Of a stretch of DNA of 64,000 nucleotides, positions 60,957 to 64,000 are shown in pieces. Each line of letters starts with the position of its first letter. The stretch's first letter is position 1. The translations under genes were made by a program, and so were the position numbers. Source of the stretch: Pseudomonadota bacterium (GTDB lineage: Bacteria; Desulfobacterota; Desulfovibrionia; Desulfovibrionales; Desulfovibrionaceae); the NCBI GenBank assembly GCA_023403845.1, contig JAEYDL010000026.1, positions 1 to 64,000 of the forward strand, given 5' to 3'. The notes under the pieces were generated by a model. The model ran no database searches, was not told where the DNA came from, and saw only the letters and a program-made list of their open reading frames with translations.

Positions 60957-61312
60957 GAAACTACTCCTTAAATAAGGCCACCGCGTGAAAAGCCGTGGAT
61001 CCACTGGCGTGGAAGACTATAGATATACCTCATCCAAATGTCAAAACAAAGGCAGCCGCAGCATGCAAATTGCCTCACGACGCAGGGGAAATAATCCCCC
61101 TCTTGTCTTGAACAAAAAGAAATTGCCCGGAAAAGACATTTTCAACCCCATCACCCTTGCGGCTTATGAGGCGACAACGTATACAACCGTAAAATGAATT
61201 TCCTCTTTCTGTCGGCGGAACAATCCGATATGGAATTACACGGCTTTCTCGTGAAAGCGGACAGGCCGAATTTCCCCTTCACTCCTTAATATTTTGAATT
61301 TTGAGGAAAAAG
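60957..61312. other. Divergent intergenic region, TPR gene / proA
   Basis: No gene supported. It must carry promoters in both directions; none could be assigned confidently. Confidence 0.4.
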
Positions 61313-62587
61313 ATGGCTCTTTCCGAAACAATCGCACAGGAAATGAATCTCCTCGGCAAACGTGCCAAACAGGCGGCCCGGACTCTTTCAGCCGCCTCGC
61401 CTCAAGCGAAGCGACAAGCGCTTCTTGCACTGGCCAAGCTGCTTCGTGCGGAGCAACAGTCCATCCTTGCTGCAAATGCTCTGGATGTTCAGGCAGCCAG
61501 AGAAGCCGCTATGGATGCTCCTCGACTGGATCGGCTTACGCTGACTCCTGCCATCATGGAAGAAATGGCCGCGGCCTGTGAACACATTGCGGAACTTCCC
61601 GATGAAATAGGTGTGATCGAACATCAGTGGCAACGGCCAAACGGTCTGCTCGTAGGCAAGATGCGCATCCCCCTGGGCGTAGTGGCCATGATCTTTGAAT
61701 CTCGTCCTAATGTAACCATCGACGCAGCCATCCTGTGCCTGAAGGCAGGCGACGCGGTTATCCTGCGAGGCGGTTCCGAAGCCATTCGCTCCAATCTTGC
61801 GCTCGCTTCGCTTTTGCATCGTGCGCTTGAAACTGCAGGACTCCCCCGGGATGCCGTTCAGATGGTAAGCACTACGGATCGGGCAGCGGTCACGGCCCTG
61901 TGCCGTCTCGACGAATATGTGGACGTCATGATTCCCCGTGGCGGCGAGTCCCTTGTCCGAACAGTTTCCGAGACTGCCACGATGCCAGTGCTCAAGCATT
62001 ACGTCGGCGTATGTCATATGTATGTGGACAAGGGTGCCGACCACAGGATGGCTCTGAAGCTTGCCCTGAACGGCAAGGTGCAGCGTCCTGGCGTATGTAA
62101 TGCACTCGAATGTCTCCTCGTGCACCGGGATGAGGCTGCAGACTTTCTGCCCGAGCTCGCCGCTGCCGCGCCGCAGGTAGAATTCCGTTCCTGCCCGGAA
62201 TCATTCCCTTTTCTCGCGCAACGATCCCCCAATGTCGTTCCGCTCCATCCTAATGATCTGGGACAGGAGTTCCATGACCTGATTCTTGCCGTCCGTGTGG
62301 TGGCCTCGCTGGACGAAGCTCTGGATCACATAGCCCGTTACGGTTCCCACCATACGGAAGTGATCTGCACCAACGACCACACCAACGCCATGCGCTTCCT
62401 GCGTGAAGCTGATGCGTCACTTACTACGGTCAATGCCTCAAGCCGTTTCAACGACGGAGGTCAGCTTGGACTCGGCGCTGAAATAGGCATCTGCACGACC
62501 AAGCTTCACTCCTATGGAGCCATGGGGGTACGCGAACTGACAACTACCAAATTCGTGGCCCTGGGCACGGGACAAATTCGGGAGTAA
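61313..62587 (+). CDS. proA: Gamma-glutamyl phosphate reductase
   Basis: 424 residues, aldehyde-dehydrogenase-like. GVVAMIFESRPNVTIDAAILCLKAGDAVILRGGSEAIRSN and PRGGESLVRTV are ProA signatures, and the catalytic cysteine is in QRPGVCNALECLLVH (about residue 263). It reduces gamma-glutamyl phosphate with NADPH in proline synthesis. TGAGGAAAAAG precedes the ATG at 61313. Followed after 3 bases by nadD, a common pairing. Confidence 0.95.
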   Translation: MALSETIAQEMNLLGKRAKQAARTLSAASPQAKRQALLALAKLLRAEQQSILAANALDVQAAREAAMDAPRLDRLTLTPAIMEEMAAACEHIAELPDEIGVIEHQWQRPNGLLVGKMRIPLGVVAMIFESRPNVTIDAAILCLKAGDAVILRGGSEAIRSNLALASLLHRALETAGLPRDAVQMVSTTDRAAVTALCRLDEYVDVMIPRGGESLVRTVSETATMPVLKHYVGVCHMYVDKGADHRMALKLALNGKVQRPGVCNALECLLVHRDEAADFLPELAAAAPQVEFRSCPESFPFLAQRSPNVVPLHPNDLGQEFHDLILAVRVVASLDEALDHIARYGSHHTEVICTNDHTNAMRFLREADASLTTVNASSRFNDGGQLGLGAEIGICTTKLHSYGAMGVRELTTTKFVALGTGQIRE

Positions 62588-62590
62588 GCC

Positions 62591-63304
62591 ATGCCCAATA
62601 CTGAAAATCTGATGGGAATTCTTGGTGGAACCTTCAATCCCGTACATATAGGGCACCTGAGGCTAGCGGCAGCGGTTGCGGATGCTCTGCATCTTGAGGC
62701 TCTGGAGTTCATGCCCTGTGCCGTTCCGCCGCACAAACCGGACGCAGCTCTGCTTCCCTTTGAAATGCGGGTCTCTCTTCTCAATGCCGCACTTGAGAAC
62801 GGACCAGGCAACCGAACCCGTTTTTCCGTCAGCACTCTGGAAGGAGAACTTTCCGTCCCTTCCTATACATGGAATCTTATTGGCGCCTGGTGTGAACGTC
62901 ATCCCGATAAAAAACCGCTGTTCATTCTCGGGGGTGAAGACTTCGCCAATCTGGGGTCATGGTTCCGGGGAATGGAGCTTCCCCTGCGTACCTCTCTTGC
63001 TGTAGTTCCAAGAGCGAATTTTCAGGAGGCGGCGTTCCGACACATGATAATGCGGTATTGGCCGGAGGCTCAGGTGCAGGCGTTTCCGGACAGTGAAGGC
63101 ATTCTGTATGCTGAACTTGCCCCTGGAGCGACCTGCTTCTTCCTGCCTCTGCCCGTCCTGGACATCAGTTCTTCCCTTATAAGAAGAAAATGGCTGGAGG
63201 GTGGAAATATTCGCTATCTTGCTCCTGATCCGGTCATTGAGCTGATGCGAGGCTGCGAAAAAGAAATCCGCCGCTTCTGGTCCGGAACTCCAGATTATTC
63301 CTGA
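62591..63304 (+). CDS. nadD: Nicotinate-nucleotide adenylyltransferase
   Basis: 237 residues. GILGGTFNPVHIGHLRLA is the nucleotidyltransferase site (GxFxPxHxGH) and DISSSLIRRKWLEGGNIRYLAPDPVIELM is the family C-terminal motif. FILGGEDFANLGSWFRG lies between. It makes nicotinate adenine dinucleotide for NAD. Same transcript as proA. Slightly longer than the usual about 210. Confidence 0.94.
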   Translation: MPNTENLMGILGGTFNPVHIGHLRLAAAVADALHLEALEFMPCAVPPHKPDAALLPFEMRVSLLNAALENGPGNRTRFSVSTLEGELSVPSYTWNLIGAWCERHPDKKPLFILGGEDFANLGSWFRGMELPLRTSLAVVPRANFQEAAFRHMIMRYWPEAQVQAFPDSEGILYAELAPGATCFFLPLPVLDISSSLIRRKWLEGGNIRYLAPDPVIELMRGCEKEIRRFWSGTPDYS

Positions 63305-63465
63305 TGATACGAGTCTTTCTCCATACCCGTACAGCCCAGACGGCCAACGGGGCCCTCCTGGCCACCTTGGAAAAAGGCGCTGCGACGGTATTCCTTTGCA
63401 ACAAATTCTTCTCCTATGGATTGACGACAGCTCGTATCCTTGTCTACAACAAACAAACTATCTAG
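63304..63465 (+). CDS. 53-codon ORF coupled to nadD (doubtful)
   Basis: ATG at 63304 overlaps the nadD stop by one base (TGATG-type junction) and the frame runs 53 codons to TAG at 63463-63465, 11 bases before the next gene. The product (starting MIRVFLHTRTAQTANGALLA) was not recognised. The coupling geometry is good but there is no other evidence. Confidence 0.3.
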   Translation: MIRVFLHTRTAQTANGALLATLEKGAATVFLCNKFFSYGLTTARILVYNKQTI

Positions 63466-63476
63466 AGGAGGACTCA

Positions 63477-64000
63477 ATGTTTCGTACCGTATTGTTCAGC
63501 CTGTTGGCTCTGTTCCTGTTCGCCGGCCCCGTTCTGGCCGAAGACAAGTCTCTCGTCGTCGCCAGCAATCCCACCTGGCCGCCCATGGAATTTTTGGATG
63601 AAGACAAAAATATCATCGGCTATGATCGGGATATCATGGAAGCCATCGCCAAGGAAACCGGCCTGAACCTCACCTTCCGCAACACCGCATGGGACGGGAT
63701 CTTCGCTACGCTGGAATCGGATCAGACCCAGATTATCGCCTCATGCGTGACCATCACGGAAAAGCGCAAGAAAAATTACATCTTTTCCGATCCATACTAT
63801 GAAGTACACCAGGCTCTGGTCGTCGCGAAGGACTCTTCGATCAGCAAGCCTGAAGATCTAAAAGGAAAAACTGTCGGGGTGCAAATCGGAACCACGGCCG
63901 TTGAGGCTCTGCGCAAAATGAACGACAAAAGCATTACCATTCGTACCTATGACGAAGTGGGACTTGTCTTTGAAGACATGCGCAATGGTCGTCTTGACGC
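63477..64000 (+). CDS. Amino-acid ABC transporter periplasmic binding protein (family 3), cut by the window end
   Basis: 174 residues visible. Signal peptide about 1-21 (VLFSLLALFLFAGPVLA). SLVVASNPTWPPMEFLDED and GYDRDIMEAIAKETGLNLTFRNTAWDGIFATL are the polar amino-acid binding protein signature, continuing with FSDPYYEVHQALVV and LKGKTVGVQIGTTA. A GAGGAG site precedes the ATG. Permease and ATPase genes are expected to follow beyond the window. Confidence 0.93.
   Translation, partial: MFRTVLFSLLALFLFAGPVLAEDKSLVVASNPTWPPMEFLDEDKNIIGYDRDIMEAIAKETGLNLTFRNTAWDGIFATLESDQTQIIASCVTITEKRKKNYIFSDPYYEVHQALVVAKDSSISKPEDLKGKTVGVQIGTTAVEALRKMNDKSITIRTYDEVGLVFEDMRNGRLD

Overview
The window reads as a chromosomal segment of an anaerobic bacterium of the Desulfovibrio type (order Desulfovibrionales). 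This is an inference from gene content: a selenocysteine tRNA, a single-chain pyruvate:ferredoxin oxidoreductase beside phosphotransacetylase and acetate kinase, NifU/NifS as the Fe-S pair, a MucR-type regulator, an NtrY-type kinase, a Geobacter/Desulfovibrio-type RdgC, and a larBCE set. Coding density is high, genes lie in short operons on both strands, and there is no prophage, CRISPR array or intact insertion sequence.

Layout. 1-2.5 kb: an IclR regulator, selC, then about 650 bases without a convincing gene that hold a cobalamin-riboswitch-like segment, and a small exported protein. 2.5-4.5 kb: nifU-nifS. 4.6-6.1 kb: a decayed DUF262/DUF1524 (GmrSD-like) restriction gene broken into several frames. 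6.2-8.1 kb: flavin reductase, tadA, LOG-family gene. 8.4-12.1 kb: beta-CASP hydrolase, rsmD, coaD, miaA. 12.5-16.1 kb: an orphan periplasmic binding protein translationally coupled to a membrane c-di-GMP enzyme. 16.4-23.9 kb: ackA, pta and pyruvate:ferredoxin oxidoreductase, the pyruvate-to-acetate route. 24.2-30.5 kb: recN, two peptide-type permeases, an RdgC pair, a methyltransferase-like fragment and an HD-domain protein. 30.8-38.2 kb: dnaE, queD, a zinc-ribbon protein, a DUF4390 protein and an NtrY-like kinase.

38.2-45.9 kb is the most accessory-looking part: an AT-rich control region with a near-consensus promoter between inverted repeats, a 47-codon reading frame, an acyl-CoA dehydrogenase, then larE, a short larC, larB, a Tat-exported DUF362 protein, an exported double carboxymuconolactone-decarboxylase-like protein and a divergent AraC regulator. 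46-52 kb: MFS carrier, thiM, corA, tRNA-Arg, a MATE pump and tRNA-Gly. 52.2-57 kb: mltA, an MBOAT acyltransferase and a protein joining an SGNH domain to an esterase domain; together they look like a cell-wall O-acetylation/deacetylation module. 57.2-64 kb: a heptose adenylyltransferase, mucR, a sigma-54-type activator with altered core motifs, a membrane TPR protein, proA, nadD and the start of an amino-acid binding protein.

Best candidates for something new: (1) mltA-MBOAT-SGNH/esterase, with transferase and esterase domains in one polypeptide; (2) the lar locus, whose LarC lacks its second domain while LarE carries three cysteines of the kind linked to Fe-S LarE; (3) the operator-flanked acyl-CoA dehydrogenase promoter with its leader ORF; (4) the orphan binding protein/c-di-GMP pair. 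Functions are assigned by recognising family motifs by eye; no database search was run.
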